From Gordonia sp. KTR9 (GTDB taxonomy: Bacteria; Actinomycetota; Actinomycetes; Mycobacteriales; Mycobacteriaceae): a stretch of 64,000 bases of DNA. Location: NCBI RefSeq assembly GCF_000143885.2, contig NC_018581.1:2232001-2296000 (forward strand), given 5' to 3'. Positions 36,626-45,887 of this stretch are shown in pieces. The first letter of the stretch is position 1, and each line of letters begins with the position of its first letter. A program made the position numbers and the translations under genes. Below the pieces are notes generated by a model. That model saw only the letters and a list, made by a program, of their open reading frames with translations, searched no databases and was not told where the DNA came from.

Positions 36626-36831
36626 GTCGCCTCCTGCGGAGGGTCTGCGCTGTTCTGCCCGCTTCGGCACAGCAACGGTGCGAATCCCGTCGGAGGCCCT
36701 CTGGTGCGAACCGCAGCTTCCCCGGCCACGTGACGGGCTACCCTGCGGCCCGCACCGGCACGCACAACACAAACGCCCCAGGAGCGTCAGCGCCCCGAGG
36801 GTCCGAGTAGACGAGTAAGAGGAAAACTTCG
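36626..36831 (+). promoter_or_regulatory. Structured leader of rplU-rpmA
   Basis: The leader holds nested complementarity: GAGGG near 36641 can pair with CCCTC near 36697, enclosing GCTGT/ACAGC around 36647-36673 and ACGG/CCGT around 36675-36690, i.e. a three-way junction; GGTGCGAA occurs twice. A ribosomal-protein autoregulatory leader is possible. It does not match a riboswitch family that I know. Confidence 0.4.
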
Positions 36832-37143
36832 ATGGCAACGTACGCGATCGTCAAGACCGGCGGAAAGCAGTACAAGGTCGCTGAGGGCGACACTGTGAAG
36901 GTCGAGAAGATCGACGGAGAGATCGGCAGCACGGTGAGTCTGCCGGTCGCGTTGGTCGTCGACGGGTCGAACCTGACCACCGATGCCGACAAGCTGGCCA
37001 AGATCTCGGTCACCGGCGAGGTCGTCGACCACGTCAAGGGTCCCAAGATCCGCATCCACAAGTTCAAGAACAAGACCGGCTACCACAAGCGCCAGGGTCA
37101 CCGTCAGAAGCTGACGGTCCTCAAGGTCACCGGCATCAAGTAG
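36832..37143 (+). CDS. rplU: 50S ribosomal protein L21
   Basis: A 103-aa L21, the usual length. [16 protein letters not shown] and the C-terminal [17 protein letters not shown] are diagnostic. ATG 36832 follows AAGAGGAAAA. It is followed 37 nt later by rpmA in the conserved rplU-rpmA-obg order. Confidence 0.98.
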   Translation: MATYAIVKTGGKQYKVAEGDTVKVEKIDGEIGSTVSLPVALVVDGSNLTTDADKLAKISVTGEVVDHVKGPKIRIHKFKNKTGYHKRQGHRQKLTVLKVTGIK

Positions 37144-37180
37144 TTCGACCAGTTCGAGAAGACCTCAGGAGGACTGACAC

Positions 37181-37444
37181 ATGGCACACAAGAAGGGCGC
37201 GTCCAGCTCGCGCAACGGTCGCGATTCCAACGCCCAGCGACTCGGTGTGAAGCGCTTCGGCGGCCAGCAGGTGAGCGCAGGCGAGATCCTGGTCCGCCAG
37301 CGCGGCACCAAGTTCCACCCCGGCGTCAACGTCGGTCGCGGTGGCGACGACACCCTGTTCGCGCTGGCCGCGGGCGCGGTGGAGTTCGGCTCCAAGCGTG
37401 GCCGCAAGACGGTCAACATCGTCCCGGAAACCGCTTCGGTCTGA
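37181..37444 (+). CDS. rpmA: 50S ribosomal protein L27
   Basis: An 87-aa L27. [16 protein letters not shown] near the peptidyl-transferase centre and [18 protein letters not shown] are conserved. It starts with MAHKKG directly, so no cleaved leader is needed as in Firmicutes. GGAGG is 8 nt before ATG 37181. Confidence 0.98.
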   Translation: MAHKKGASSSRNGRDSNAQRLGVKRFGGQQVSAGEILVRQRGTKFHPGVNVGRGGDDTLFALAAGAVEFGSKRGRKTVNIVPETASV

Positions 37445-37474
37445 CCCGAGCAACCGGCACGACACAGCCTTTAC

Positions 37475-37521
37475 ACAGGGCGGGCAGGGTCATCGCGTAC
37501 CCCGCCCGCCCTGTTCTTTTT
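37475..37521 (+). terminator. Intrinsic terminator with U-tract after rpmA
   Basis: ACAGGGCGGGC (37475-37485) pairs with GCCCGCCCTGT (37504-37514), with four more pairs inside, followed by TCTTTTTT. It is the only hairpin here with a clear U-tract, separating rplU-rpmA from obg. Confidence 0.85.
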
Positions 37522-37542
37522 TGACTGAAGTAAGGAATCTCG

Positions 37543-39012
37543 ATGTCTCGGTTCGTCGACCGCGTGACCATCCATGTCGCCGCGGGGAACGGCGGCCACG
37601 GCGTCGCGTCGGTCCATCGGGAGAAGTTCAAACCTCTCGGCGGGCCGGACGGCGGCAACGGCGGCAACGGCGGGTCGGTGCGACTCGTCGTCGACCCCCA
37701 GGTGCACACCCTCCTCGACTTCCATTTCCATCCGCATGCCAAAGCCTCCAACGGCAGGCCCGGAGGGGGCGACAACCGCGACGGCGCGAACGGTGAGGAT
37801 CTCGTCCTCAAGGTGCCCGACGGCACGGTCGTCCTGGACGATCGCGGGACCATCCTCGCCGACCTGGTGGGCGAGGGCACGGTCTTCGAAGCCGCGCAGG
37901 GTGGTCGTGGCGGTCTGGGGAACGCGGCCCTCGCGTCGAAGGCTCGCAAGGCCCCCGGCTTCGCGCTGCTGGGGGAGGAGGGGCAACAGCGTTCGCTCGT
38001 CCTCGAACTCAAGTCCGTCGCCGACGTCGGTCTCGTCGGGTTCCCGTCGGCCGGCAAGTCCTCGCTGGTGTCGGTGCTCTCGGCCGCCAAGCCGAAGATC
38101 GCGGACTACCCCTTCACGACGCTCGTCCCGAACCTCGGAGTCGTGCAGACCGCGGGTGACGTGTTCACCATCGCCGACGTCCCCGGTCTGATCCCGGGCG
38201 CCTCGACCGGCCGCGGTCTCGGCCTCGAGTTCCTCCGTCACCTCGAGCGCTGCGCGGTGCTCGCACACGTCGTCGACTGCGCCACACTGGAACCCGGCCG
38301 CGACCCGATCTCCGACATCGACGCGCTCGAAGCCGAGCTGGCCGCCTACGTCCCGGCACTCGACGACGACCACGGACTCGGCGACCTCGCGTCCCGTCCC
38401 CGCGTGGTGATCCTCAACAAGCTGGACGTTCCCGATGCCGCCGAGCTCGCCGATCTCATCGAACCCGAACTCGCCGAACGCGGTTGGCCGGTGTTCCGGA
38501 TCTCGGCGGTCGCCCACGAAGGTCTGCGTGAGCTCACCTTCGCGCTGGCGCGGATGGTGCGGGAGTACCGGGAGGCCCAGCCCCCCAAGGTCGCCCGGCG
38601 CGCGATCATCCGGCCCAAGGCCGTCGACGACACGGGCTTCACGATCGAGACCGATCCGGACAACGAGGGCGGTTTCATCGTCCGCGGTACCCGCCCCGAG
38701 CGCTGGATCGCGCAGACCCAGTTCGACAACGACGAGGCCGTGGGCTACCTGGCCGACCGGCTCAACCGTCTCGGCGTCGAGGACGAACTGGTGCGTCGCG
38801 GTGCCGAACCGGGTGCACCCGTCACGATCGGGCCCGTCACCTTCGACTGGGAACCGTCGACGCCGATGGGCGACGACGTCCCGGTCACCGGTCGCGGCAC
38901 CGACATCCGACTCGACCGCTCCGATCGTGTGGGCGCCGCCGAACGCAAGCAGGCACGACGCCTGCGTCGCGGTCTCCCGGACGAGGACGGCGGGGAGCGG
39001 GACCTCCCGTGA
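37543..39012 (+). CDS. obg: Obg/CgtA GTPase
   Basis: A 489-aa ribosome-associated GTPase. The glycine-rich Obg fold is 1-158, the G domain has P-loop GFPSAGKS at 166-173, switch DVPGLIPGA and base-specificity NKLD, and an OCT domain follows at about 345-425 with a charged tail. It functions in 50S assembly and stress control. ATG 37543 follows AAGGAATCTCG. Its stop overlaps the proB start (GTGA). Confidence 0.97.
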   Translation: MSRFVDRVTIHVAAGNGGHGVASVHREKFKPLGGPDGGNGGNGGSVRLVVDPQVHTLLDFHFHPHAKASNGRPGGGDNRDGANGEDLVLKVPDGTVVLDDRGTILADLVGEGTVFEAAQGGRGGLGNAALASKARKAPGFALLGEEGQQRSLVLELKSVADVGLVGFPSAGKSSLVSVLSAAKPKIADYPFTTLVPNLGVVQTAGDVFTIADVPGLIPGASTGRGLGLEFLRHLERCAVLAHVVDCATLEPGRDPISDIDALEAELAAYVPALDDDHGLGDLASRPRVVILNKLDVPDAAELADLIEPELAERGWPVFRISAVAHEGLRELTFALARMVREYREAQPPKVARRAIIRPKAVDDTGFTIETDPDNEGGFIVRGTRPERWIAQTQFDNDEAVGYLADRLNRLGVEDELVRRGAEPGAPVTIGPVTFDWEPSTPMGDDVPVTGRGTDIRLDRSDRVGAAERKQARRLRRGLPDEDGGERDLP

Positions 39013-40160
39013 CCGCCGGGTCCGTCGATCGCGTCCGCGACGGGTCGGTGCGCGACCGGATCGCGCACGCACGCAGCGTGGTCGTGAAGATCGGCTCGTC
39101 GGCGCTGACCGACCTCACCGAGGGGCTCGACCGCGACCGGCTCGACGGCCTGGCCGACGCCCTCGAAGCACGGATGAGGGCCGGGTCGGACGTGATCGTC
39201 GTGTCCTCCGGTGCCATCGGCGCCGGTATCGCGCCGCTCGGGCTCAAACGACGCCCCACCGATCTGGCCACCAAGCAGGCGGCGGCCAGCGTCGGGCAGT
39301 TGGCTCTCGCGCACGCGTGGGGTACGTCCTTCGCGCGGTACGGCCGCACGGTGGGTCAGGTCCTGCTCACCGCCGACGACATCTCCAACCGCAGTCATCA
39401 CGCGAACGCCCAACGGACACTTGACCGTCTGCGTTCACTGGGTGCCGTCGCGGTGGTGAACGAGAACGACACCGTGGCCACCAACGAGATCCGCTTCGGC
39501 GACAACGACCGCCTCGCCGCGCTCGTCGCGCACCTGTCGGGAGCCGACGCGCTCATCCTGCTCTCCGATGTCGACGGCCTCTACGACGGCGATCCGCGCA
39601 AGGTCGGGATCGACGGCCGTCGCGCCCGGCTGATCCCGGAGGTCCATGGACCCGAGGACCTCGACGGGGTGATCGCCGGATCCGGCGGCGCGTTGGGTAC
39701 GGGCGGCATGGCGTCCAAGCTGGCCGCCGCCCGGTTGTCGGCCGACGCCGGCGTGCCCGTGCTGCTGGCGGCTGCCTCGTCGGCGGCGCAGGCGCTGGCC
39801 GACGCCTCGGTGGGGACGGTGTTCGCCGCCCGGCCCGAGCGGCTGTCCGCCCGACGCTTCTGGGTGCGTCATGCCGCCGACGCACGCGGTCGGATCGTGC
39901 TCGACGACGGAGCGGTCGATGCGGTGTCGCGCAGGCGGCGTTCGCTTCTCGCCGCGGGGATCGTCGGGGCGACCGGCAGGTTCTTCGAAGGGGACGTTGT
40001 CGAACTCGTCGACCAGTACGACACGGTGCGGGCGCGGGGAGTCGCGGCCTACGGGATCGACGACGTGACCTCGATGGTCGGCCGCTCGACCGTCGACCTT
40101 CCCCCCGAGCTGCAGCGCCCGGTGGTCCACGCCGACGATCTGGTGGTCGTCTCGCGCTGA
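39009..40160 (+). CDS. proB: Glutamate 5-kinase
   Basis: A 383-aa enzyme for the first step of proline synthesis. The amino-acid kinase domain (about 15-260) shows [18 protein letters not shown] and VNENDTV; a PUA domain forms the C-terminal part (about 285-375). GTG 39009 overlaps the obg stop, coupling the two. It converges on the sirtuin gene with 16 bp between. Confidence 0.96.
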   Translation: MTAGSVDRVRDGSVRDRIAHARSVVVKIGSSALTDLTEGLDRDRLDGLADALEARMRAGSDVIVVSSGAIGAGIAPLGLKRRPTDLATKQAAASVGQLALAHAWGTSFARYGRTVGQVLLTADDISNRSHHANAQRTLDRLRSLGAVAVVNENDTVATNEIRFGDNDRLAALVAHLSGADALILLSDVDGLYDGDPRKVGIDGRRARLIPEVHGPEDLDGVIAGSGGALGTGGMASKLAAARLSADAGVPVLLAAASSAAQALADASVGTVFAARPERLSARRFWVRHAADARGRIVLDDGAVDAVSRRRRSLLAAGIVGATGRFFEGDVVELVDQYDTVRARGVAAYGIDDVTSMVGRSTVDLPPELQRPVVHADDLVVVSR

Positions 40161-40176
40161 GGCGCGGACCGCGTGA

Positions 40177-41055
40177 TCAGAAGGTTGCCAGCGCCGGGAG
40201 TACGAACCCGGCCTCGTGGTCGATCTTCAGTGTGGCGATGTCGTCTGCACGCGTGACTCCGCGGTTGACGATGATCAGCGGCTTGCCCGCCCGGTGTGTG
40301 CGCCGGGCGAATCGCAGACCGGACATGACGGTGAGCGATGATCCGACGACCACCAGCGCATCGGCAGCGTCGACCGCCGAGAATGCCTCGTCCACAACGT
40401 CTCTGGCCACTGTCTCGCCGAAGTAGACGATGTCGGGCTTCAGGATCCCGCCGCAGTTCGGGCAGTCGATCATAACGAAGTCGGAGGTGTCGGAGAGGGT
40501 GGCGTCGGCGTCGGGGGCGACTTCGATGGCACCGTGCCCGCGGACGCGGCGGGCGAACTCGGTGTTGACCCCTTCGAGAAGCTCGGCGAGCCGATGCCGC
40601 GAGATCCGCCAGTCGCAGTTCAGGCAACGGACCCGGCCGTAACACCCGTGGAGCTCGATGACTCCGCGCGTCCCTGCCTTGGTGTGCAGCATGTCGACGT
40701 TCTGCGTGAGGACCCGCGAGATCCACCCGCGCTGCTGCAGCTCGGTCAGGGCGAGGTGCGCGCGGTTGGGGACCGTGGCGTCCATGTGCCGCCAGCCGAG
40801 GTGGTTGCGGGCCCAGTAGTGGCGGCGGAAGTCGGCGGACGACAGGAACATCTCGAGGGTCATCGGTGTCCGCGGCGGCGAACCGGGGCTGCGGTAGTCG
40901 GGGATGCCGGAGTCGGTGGAGATGCCGGCCCCGGTCAGAACCGCGACACGGCGACCGGCGAGGATGTCGGCGGCCAGCGCGATCCGGTCCTCGACGTCGT
41001 CGTCGAGCGGTGTGTGTTCGGCGGGGGTGGTGCCGAGCTGGAGACGAGTACGCAC
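40177..41055 (-). CDS. Sirtuin NAD-dependent protein deacylase
   Basis: A 292-aa Sir2 protein. NAD-binding GAGIS is at 42-46, TQNVD at 117-121, catalytic H136 in ELHGC, zinc Cys C144/C147 and C198/C201, and VVGSSLTV later. The N-terminal 30 residues are an extra charged segment. It is of the class II/bacterial type; deacetylase versus other deacylase activity cannot be told. The start is GTG 41055. TATCCT on the minus strand (41063-41068) ends 7 nt upstream, indicating a leaderless mRNA. Confidence 0.9.
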   Translation of the reverse strand: MRTRLQLGTTPAEHTPLDDDVEDRIALAADILAGRRVAVLTGAGISTDSGIPDYRSPGSPPRTPMTLEMFLSSADFRRHYWARNHLGWRHMDATVPNRAHLALTELQQRGWISRVLTQNVDMLHTKAGTRGVIELHGCYGRVRCLNCDWRISRHRLAELLEGVNTEFARRVRGHGAIEVAPDADATLSDTSDFVMIDCPNCGGILKPDIVYFGETVARDVVDEAFSAVDAADALVVVGSSLTVMSGLRFARRTHRAGKPLIIVNRGVTRADDIATLKIDHEAGFVLPALATF

Positions 41056-41076
41056 CCTGCCCAGGATAAGCGCGAC

Positions 41077-41694
41077 TCAGGCTCCGTCGAGCCGGTCCAG
41101 AGTGGCGGTGGTGTGTACGACGAACCACTCCTCCCACCGGTCCGGACTCCACCCGCGTTCGCGGACGAGACGAAGCCAGAGTGTTCGCGACGAGAGCATC
41201 CACATCGAGTCCACGGTCTCGTCGTCGGCCGGCCGGCCGAGGATCAGCGAGAGTGCGAACCGGACCTCGTTCCAGCGGGTCTGCTCCCGTTCATCCCGGA
41301 GCGTCGCCGCGTCGTCGTCGGTGACGGCGGCCTCGTCGAGTACGTGCTGGATGACCGCCGAGCGAAGGTGCGCATCGCGCAACCACGATGCCGCGGCGCG
41401 GATACGTCGAGGTCTGCTGCCCTCGCCCATCGTCTGGTAGTCGGCACCGTCGCGGACCGGGACGCCCTCGTCACGCCGCAGGGCGGCGACGATGCAGGCG
41501 TCGAGCAGGTCGAGTTTGTTGTCGAACTGCCGGTAGACCGTGGGACGGGTGAGTCCTGCACGGGTCGCGACCCCGGACATCGTCGTCGCCACCCACCCGT
41601 CTTCGCAGAACATGGCGGTGGCGGTGGCGAGGACCAGGGCACGGTTCTCGCGGGCTCGCTCTGTCCGCAGTTCGGATGAATAGGGCCTGACCAC
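41077..41694 (-). CDS. TetR-family repressor of the divergent hydrolase gene
   Basis: A 205-aa TetR regulator. The N-terminal helix-turn-helix (about 17-63) includes TTMSGVATRAGLTRPTVYRQF; the C-terminal part is a ligand domain with Trp-rich segments. GTG 41694 is the start: TAGACT on the minus strand (41702-41707) lies 7 nt upstream, and the longer frame crosses the operator and divergent gene. A 27-bp dyad at 41714-41740 in the shared control region is the likely operator, so it probably represses itself and the hydrolase. Confidence 0.85.
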   Translation of the reverse strand: MVRPYSSELRTERARENRALVLATATAMFCEDGWVATTMSGVATRAGLTRPTVYRQFDNKLDLLDACIVAALRRDEGVPVRDGADYQTMGEGSRPRRIRAAASWLRDAHLRSAVIQHVLDEAAVTDDDAATLRDEREQTRWNEVRFALSLILGRPADDETVDSMWMLSSRTLWLRLVRERGWSPDRWEEWFVVHTTATLDRLDGA

Positions 41695-41713
41695 GACGAT
41701 GAGTCTAGACAAA

Positions 41714-41740
41714 ATTGGAAATACACAGTGTAATGTCAAT
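41714..41740. promoter_or_regulatory. Candidate TetR operator
   Basis: A 27-bp dyad centred at 41727: inner TACAC-A-GTGTA (41722-41732) and outer ATTG...CAAT. Ten of thirteen pairs match. It is between the divergent TetR and hydrolase genes and overlaps a minus-strand TTGACA. Confidence 0.65.
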
Positions 41741-41786
41741 ATTCGGTGAGCCGCTCGGGCGTCACCACTCACCGGTGGGAGCAGTG

Positions 41787-42632
41787 ATGGAAGAGTTCGA
41801 TGTCCCGACGCGACTGGGGCGACTCCGTGTTCGCGATGTGGGCAACGGCCCGCCGGCTGTGTTGTGGCACAGCATGTTCGTCGATTCGCGGAGCTGGGAC
41901 CGGGTGGTACCCGCACTGGCGGAGAGGCGGCGTCTGTTCCTGGTCGACGCCCCGTGGTGCGGGCAGAGCGAGAAGACCGCCCGGCCCGCCGACATCGCGG
42001 CGTGCGCCGATGCCGCACTCGACGTGATCGCAAGAGTTCGCGAACTGACGGGTGCCGCTGCGGTGGACTGGGTCGGGAACGCGTGGGGAGGTCACGTGGG
42101 TATGCATGTGGCCGCCGTCGAACCGGCGCTGGTGAACACCCTGGTCGCGGTGAGCGCACCGACCGGTCCGATCGAGCCCGCTCTGCGGCGCCGGGTCAGG
42201 CTGTTGCTGCCGTTGTACCGGATGATCGGAGCCCGCGGCCCGGTGTGGTCGACCATCGTGTCCACGCTGTTCACCGAGCGCACCCGCCGCGAGGATCCCG
42301 AGGCGGTCGATCTCGTGCGAGAGGCGGTCCGCGTCTCGGGCAGGTCGATGATCCCGGCCATCGAGACCGCGATTCTCCACCGCACGGATCTGGCGTGGGC
42401 GGCCGAGAAGATCTCGTGTCCGGTGCTGTTCGTGACGACCGATGACCGTGGCGAATGGACGCCCGAGGAGGCGCGGGAGGTGGCGCGCACCATGCACGAT
42501 GCGCGTGAGGTCACCGTCCACGAGGCCCGGGTGATCCCGGCGCTCGAGCAACCCGCTCGGACCGCCGGTGCAGTTCTGGCCTTGTGGGAGTCGAACGCCC
42601 GACAAACGCCACTTCCGGTGCCGATCACCTGA
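41787..42632 (+). CDS. Alpha/beta-hydrolase-fold protein lacking the usual Ser nucleophile
   Basis: A 281-aa alpha/beta-hydrolase-fold protein. The oxyanion-type LWHSM is at 26-30, but the nucleophile elbow reads GNAWG (97-101), with Ala at 99 where Ser or Asp normally stands. Later PVLFVTTDDRGEWTP carries the usual acid region and HEARVIPALEQP replaces the normal catalytic His region. It may therefore be non-catalytic or use another mechanism. I start at ATG 41787 (GGGAG 5 nt upstream); the frame from 41715 crosses the operator. The stop lies in the left arm region of the following hairpin. Confidence 0.7.
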   Translation: MEEFDVPTRLGRLRVRDVGNGPPAVLWHSMFVDSRSWDRVVPALAERRRLFLVDAPWCGQSEKTARPADIAACADAALDVIARVRELTGAAAVDWVGNAWGGHVGMHVAAVEPALVNTLVAVSAPTGPIEPALRRRVRLLLPLYRMIGARGPVWSTIVSTLFTERTRREDPEAVDLVREAVRVSGRSMIPAIETAILHRTDLAWAAEKISCPVLFVTTDDRGEWTPEEAREVARTMHDAREVTVHEARVIPALEQPARTAGAVLALWESNARQTPLPVPIT

Positions 42633-42673
42633 CCCGCGCTGGGGGCGAGAGGTGATCCACACCGGAAGTGGCG
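42607..42673. terminator. Long bidirectional hairpin between hydrolase gene and ectC
   Basis: Arms CGCCACTTCCGGTG (42607-42620) and CACCGGAAGTGGCG (42660-42673) plus inner GATCACCT/AGGTGATC (42623-42630 with 42650-42657). The left arm is inside the coding end of the hydrolase gene. Confidence 0.7.
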
Positions 42674-42695
42674 ATCGTTCGGAAGGGTCAGACCG

Positions 42696-43127
42696 TCAGG
42701 AAACGGCTTCCTCGGCGTGCTTGCCGGTTGGTGCGGGCACCGTCACCAGCGGATAGACGCCGTTCTCGTCGTGCACCTCGGTGCCGACGACCGGGGGATT
42801 GAACACGCACAGCATGCGCATCTGCGTGTCGGCGGTCACGGTGTGGCGCTCATGTCCGTTCAGCAGATACATGGTGCCCGGCGCGAGGGGATAGGTCTCG
42901 CCGGTCTCACGGTCGAGCAGCGTTCCCGTCCCCTCGACGAGCCAGACGGCCTCGACGTGGTTGGCGTAGTGGAACTCGTTGACCGAGCCGGCCTTGATGG
43001 TGGTCTCGTGGAACGAGAAGCCCACCCGATCGCCGCCCAGGACGATGCGCTTGGAGACCCAATTGCCCTTGGGGTCGGCGACATCACGATCGGTACCGGT
43101 GATCTCGGCTGTGGTTCGGACGATCAT
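42696..43127 (-). CDS. ectC: L-ectoine synthase
   Basis: A 143-aa cupin-type ectoine synthase, catalysing ring closure of N-gamma-acetyl-diaminobutyrate to ectoine. [16 protein letters not shown] and NWVSKRIVL at the start, the metal-site regions [13 protein letters not shown] and [12 protein letters not shown], and length match EctC. ATG 43127 overlaps the ectB stop (ATGA). No ectD hydroxylase follows; the next gene is convergent. Confidence 0.96.
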   Translation of the reverse strand: MIVRTTAEITGTDRDVADPKGNWVSKRIVLGGDRVGFSFHETTIKAGSVNEFHYANHVEAVWLVEGTGTLLDRETGETYPLAPGTMYLLNGHERHTVTADTQMRMLCVFNPPVVGTEVHDENGVYPLVTVPAPTGKHAEEAVS

Positions 43128-44395
43128 CCGATCACCTCCTTGACTGCATCGGACAGGATGGACAGGCCGCGGTCGAGGTCCTCGCGCGAAATGGTCAGCG
43201 GCGGAAGCAGCTTCACGACCTCGTCGGACGGACCCGACGTCTCGGCCAGGAGTCCCGCGCCGAAGGCCTGGGCGCAGACCTTGCCCGCGGCGGTGTGGTC
43301 GTCGAAGGCGAGTCCGCGGACCATGCCGCGTCCGCGGGTGGAGATGCCGTCGTAGCGGCTGCACAGGTCGGTGAAGACCTCGTGGATTCGCTCACCCTTG
43401 GCGTGGACGTCACGCGTCAGCGCGTCGTCGGTCCAGTAGGTTTCGATGGTCTTGGCAGCGGTGACGAAGGCCGGGTTGTTGCCGCGGAAGGTGCCGTTGT
43501 GCTCGCCGGGGGTCCACACGTCGAGCTCCGGCTTGAACAGGGTCAGCGCGAACGGCAGTCCATAACCGCTGATCGACTTCGACAGGGTGACGATGTCGGG
43601 CTTGATGCCGGCTTCCTCGAAGGAGAAGAACTCACCGGTGCGTCCGCAGCCCATCTGGACGTCGTCGACGATCAGCAGGATGTCGCGCCGTTCGCAGAGG
43701 TCCGACAGCGCACGCAGCCACTCGGCGCGGGCGACGTTCACGCCACCCTCGCCCTGGACCGTCTCCACGATGACCGCGGCCGGCCGGTTCAGGCCGCTGC
43801 CGGAGTCGTCGAGCACTCGCTCGAACCAGTGGAAGTCCTCCATGACCCCGCCGAAGTAGTTGTCGAACGGCATCGGGGTCGCGTGGACGAGCGGGATGCC
43901 CGCGCCGGCGCGCTTCATCGAGTTGCCGGTCACCGACAGCGATCCGAGGGTCATGCCGTGAAAAGCGTTGGTGAAGCTGATGATCGACTCGCGACCGGTC
44001 ACCTTGCGGGCGAGCTTCAGGGCCGATTCGACCGCATTGGTACCCGTCGGTCCGGGGAACTGGATCTTGTAGTCCAGTCCACGCGGCTCGAGGATGTGAT
44101 CGGTGAACTTCTGGATGAAGTTGCCCTTGGCGACGGTTGCCATGTCGAGACCGTGGGTGATCCCGTCGGCCTCGATGTACTCGAGGAGGGCCTTCTTGAG
44201 GATCGGGTTGTTGTGGCCGTAGTTCAGCGAACCGGCGCCGGCGAAGAAGTCGAGGTATTCACGACCGTCCTGGTCGGTGATGTAGGAACCCTTCGCGGTG
44301 GTGAACACAGCAGGCCAGTTACGGCAGTAGCTGCGCACCTCCGACTCGTGGGTGGTGAAGACGGAATCGTCCATGTGGGTGTCGAGAAGTTGCAT
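43124..44395 (-). CDS. ectB: Diaminobutyrate-2-oxoglutarate transaminase
   Basis: A 423-aa class III aminotransferase that makes L-2,4-diaminobutyrate from aspartate semialdehyde, the first ectoine step. PLP Lys is K273 (LSKSISGYG), the cofactor-binding Asp is D244 (IVDDVQMG), and [11 protein letters not shown] is the phosphate-binding region. ATG 44395 follows AAGGAAG. It overlaps ectC by 4 nt but lies 232 nt after ectA, an unusually wide gap for this operon. Confidence 0.96.
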   Translation of the reverse strand: MQLLDTHMDDSVFTTHESEVRSYCRNWPAVFTTAKGSYITDQDGREYLDFFAGAGSLNYGHNNPILKKALLEYIEADGITHGLDMATVAKGNFIQKFTDHILEPRGLDYKIQFPGPTGTNAVESALKLARKVTGRESIISFTNAFHGMTLGSLSVTGNSMKRAGAGIPLVHATPMPFDNYFGGVMEDFHWFERVLDDSGSGLNRPAAVIVETVQGEGGVNVARAEWLRALSDLCERRDILLIVDDVQMGCGRTGEFFSFEEAGIKPDIVTLSKSISGYGLPFALTLFKPELDVWTPGEHNGTFRGNNPAFVTAAKTIETYWTDDALTRDVHAKGERIHEVFTDLCSRYDGISTRGRGMVRGLAFDDHTAAGKVCAQAFGAGLLAETSGPSDEVVKLLPPLTISREDLDRGLSILSDAVKEVIG

Positions 44396-44627
44396 TTCTT
44401 TGCTTCCTTCTGGTGTGACAGCGTGGGGTTTTCAGATGTGCTCGGCTCGGAGGCGCTTCGTTGCGATGGCCGAGGTGGAATATGTCCCACGGGCGGGGTC
44501 GGCTTGTGTTCGAGAAGTCCGGCGGGACAACCGATCACGGAGTCGGCAGACGGTTCGATCTGCACTGGTGCACCCGGTCGTCAGGCGCCGATCTGCGTTC
44601 GGCGCAAGCGCGCTCGGGGCGTTCGCC
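44396..44627 (-). other. 232-nt ectA-ectB intergenic gap
   Basis: No gene is convincing here; short frames are shadows of ectB or non-coding. The gap may hold an internal promoter or processing site. I see no clear hairpin or promoter pair. Confidence 0.4.
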
Positions 44628-45155
44628 TCAGGGCTCGGGGATCTCCGGCTCGAGCATGTAGAGGTCCTCCGGCTCGTGGGAGTCGGGAAACGCGTTGGCG
44701 GGGAACAAGTCTCGGCGCTCGAATCGGAGTCCACGGGCCTTGGCGACCGATCCGAACAGGCGCTGCGACGGAATGTTGTCCGGGCTGATCGTCGTGTGCA
44801 TGGCCACCATGCCCTGGCGGTTGGCGCGGTCGAACAGCTCATGGAGCATCGTCGCGGCGATGCCGTGTCCACGGACCTCGTCGTCGACGGCGACCTGCCA
44901 GACCATCAGGGTGGAGGGGTCGCTCTGCCGACGGTAGCCGGTGACGAAACCGACTGCACGGCCGTCGACCTCGGCCACGATGGACGTGGCGGCGAAATCG
45001 TGGCACCACAGGACGTAGGAGTAGCTCGAGTTGACGTCGAGAACCTTTGAGTCCGAGGCGATTTCCCAGAGTCGGGTGCCGTCGTCGACCGTGGGTGTCC
45101 GGTAGTCGACGGCAAGGGTGGTTGTTGGGGCCGTTCTTGTTTGGGAAGGGCTCAT
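44628..45155 (-). CDS. ectA: Diaminobutyrate acetyltransferase
   Basis: A 175-aa GNAT acetyltransferase producing N-gamma-acetyl-diaminobutyrate. The acetyl-CoA loop region VRGHGIAATML and YRTPTVDDGTRLWEIASDS are EctA-like. ATG 45155 is the likely start (the frame is open to 45224). TAACGT lies 10 nt upstream on the minus strand as a possible -10, giving a very short leader. It is first in ectABC, which makes a compatible solute for osmotic stress. Confidence 0.94.
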   Translation of the reverse strand: MSPSQTRTAPTTTLAVDYRTPTVDDGTRLWEIASDSKVLDVNSSYSYVLWCHDFAATSIVAEVDGRAVGFVTGYRRQSDPSTLMVWQVAVDDEVRGHGIAATMLHELFDRANRQGMVAMHTTISPDNIPSQRLFGSVAKARGLRFERRDLFPANAFPDSHEPEDLYMLEPEIPEP

Positions 45156-45319
45156 AACGCATTCGACGTTAACAACGCGTGTCGGGGAAGTCATGTACCT
45201 GCGGAAATTGGCCTGCAGAACCACTACCTTGTCCCTGTTCAGGCATGCAATGTGAAGTGGCTCACAAAGACGTGATTCAGGATTGGTTTGCGTGGCTGCA
45301 CGGGTTGCAGAATGGCCTC

Positions 45320-45871
45320 ATGACGAGGATCATCGCCGGCCGGCTGGGTGGGCGCAGGCTGCGCGTTCCGGGCGAAGGCACCCGACCCACGTCCGACCGT
45401 GTTCGTGAGTCGGTGTTCAACATGCTGGCCGCCCGATCCGATCTGGACGGGCTCTGGGTTCTCGATCTCTATGCGGGATCGGGCGCGTTGGGTCTCGAGG
45501 CGATCTCGCGGGGAGCCGCGGGCGCGACGTTCGTCGACTCGGGGCGCCGGGCTGCCGCCACGATCGCCGCGAACGTGAAGGCGTGCGGGGTGGCCTCGAA
45601 CGCCACCGTACATACGCGCGCGGTGTCCGCCTACCTCGCGGGCGAGCCGGAACGGCGCTTCGGTGTGGTGTTCTCCGACCCGCCCTACGACGTCGCCGCC
45701 GACCGGATAGCCGAAGACCTCACTCTCCTGACCACACGCCTGGACGACGACGCGCTGGTCGTCGTCGAACGGGCGGCCCGTTCCCGCGGAGAGGTGTGGC
45801 CGGCGTCGTACGACGTGGTGGTCGACAAGTCTTACGGCGACACCCGGGTGGAGATCGCCCGCCTGGTCTGA
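45320..45871 (+). CDS. rsmD: 16S rRNA (guanine966-N2)-methyltransferase
   Basis: A 183-aa SAM methyltransferase for G966 of 16S rRNA. MTRIIAGRLGGRRLRVP, TRPTSDRVRESVFNML, the SAM motif LDLYAGSGALGLEA and catalytic SDPPYD are complete. ATG 45320 is the natural start; the frame open from 45179 has no ribosome-binding site. CAGAAT 6 nt upstream could be a leaderless -10. The coaD gene follows after 16 nt. Confidence 0.95.
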   Translation: MTRIIAGRLGGRRLRVPGEGTRPTSDRVRESVFNMLAARSDLDGLWVLDLYAGSGALGLEAISRGAAGATFVDSGRRAAATIAANVKACGVASNATVHTRAVSAYLAGEPERRFGVVFSDPPYDVAADRIAEDLTLLTTRLDDDALVVVERAARSRGEVWPASYDVVVDKSYGDTRVEIARLV

Positions 45872-45875
45872 CCGG

Positions 45876-45881
45876 TAGGTT
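45876..45881 (+). promoter_or_regulatory. -10 element TAGGTT of leaderless coaD
   Basis: TAGGTT ends 6 nt before coaD ATG 45888 and no Shine-Dalgarno is visible, even though rsmD ends only 16 nt upstream. Confidence 0.55.
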
Positions 45882-45887
45882 CAGACC

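Noticed and set aside
36626..36831. Cobalamin-type riboswitch in the rplU leader
   Set aside because: GGTGCGAATCC looks similar to part of a B12 riboswitch, but the B12 box and other conserved elements are missing.
44224..44565. 113-aa minus-strand ORF over the ectA-ectB gap
   Set aside because: Mostly overlaps ectB in another frame and has no family signature.
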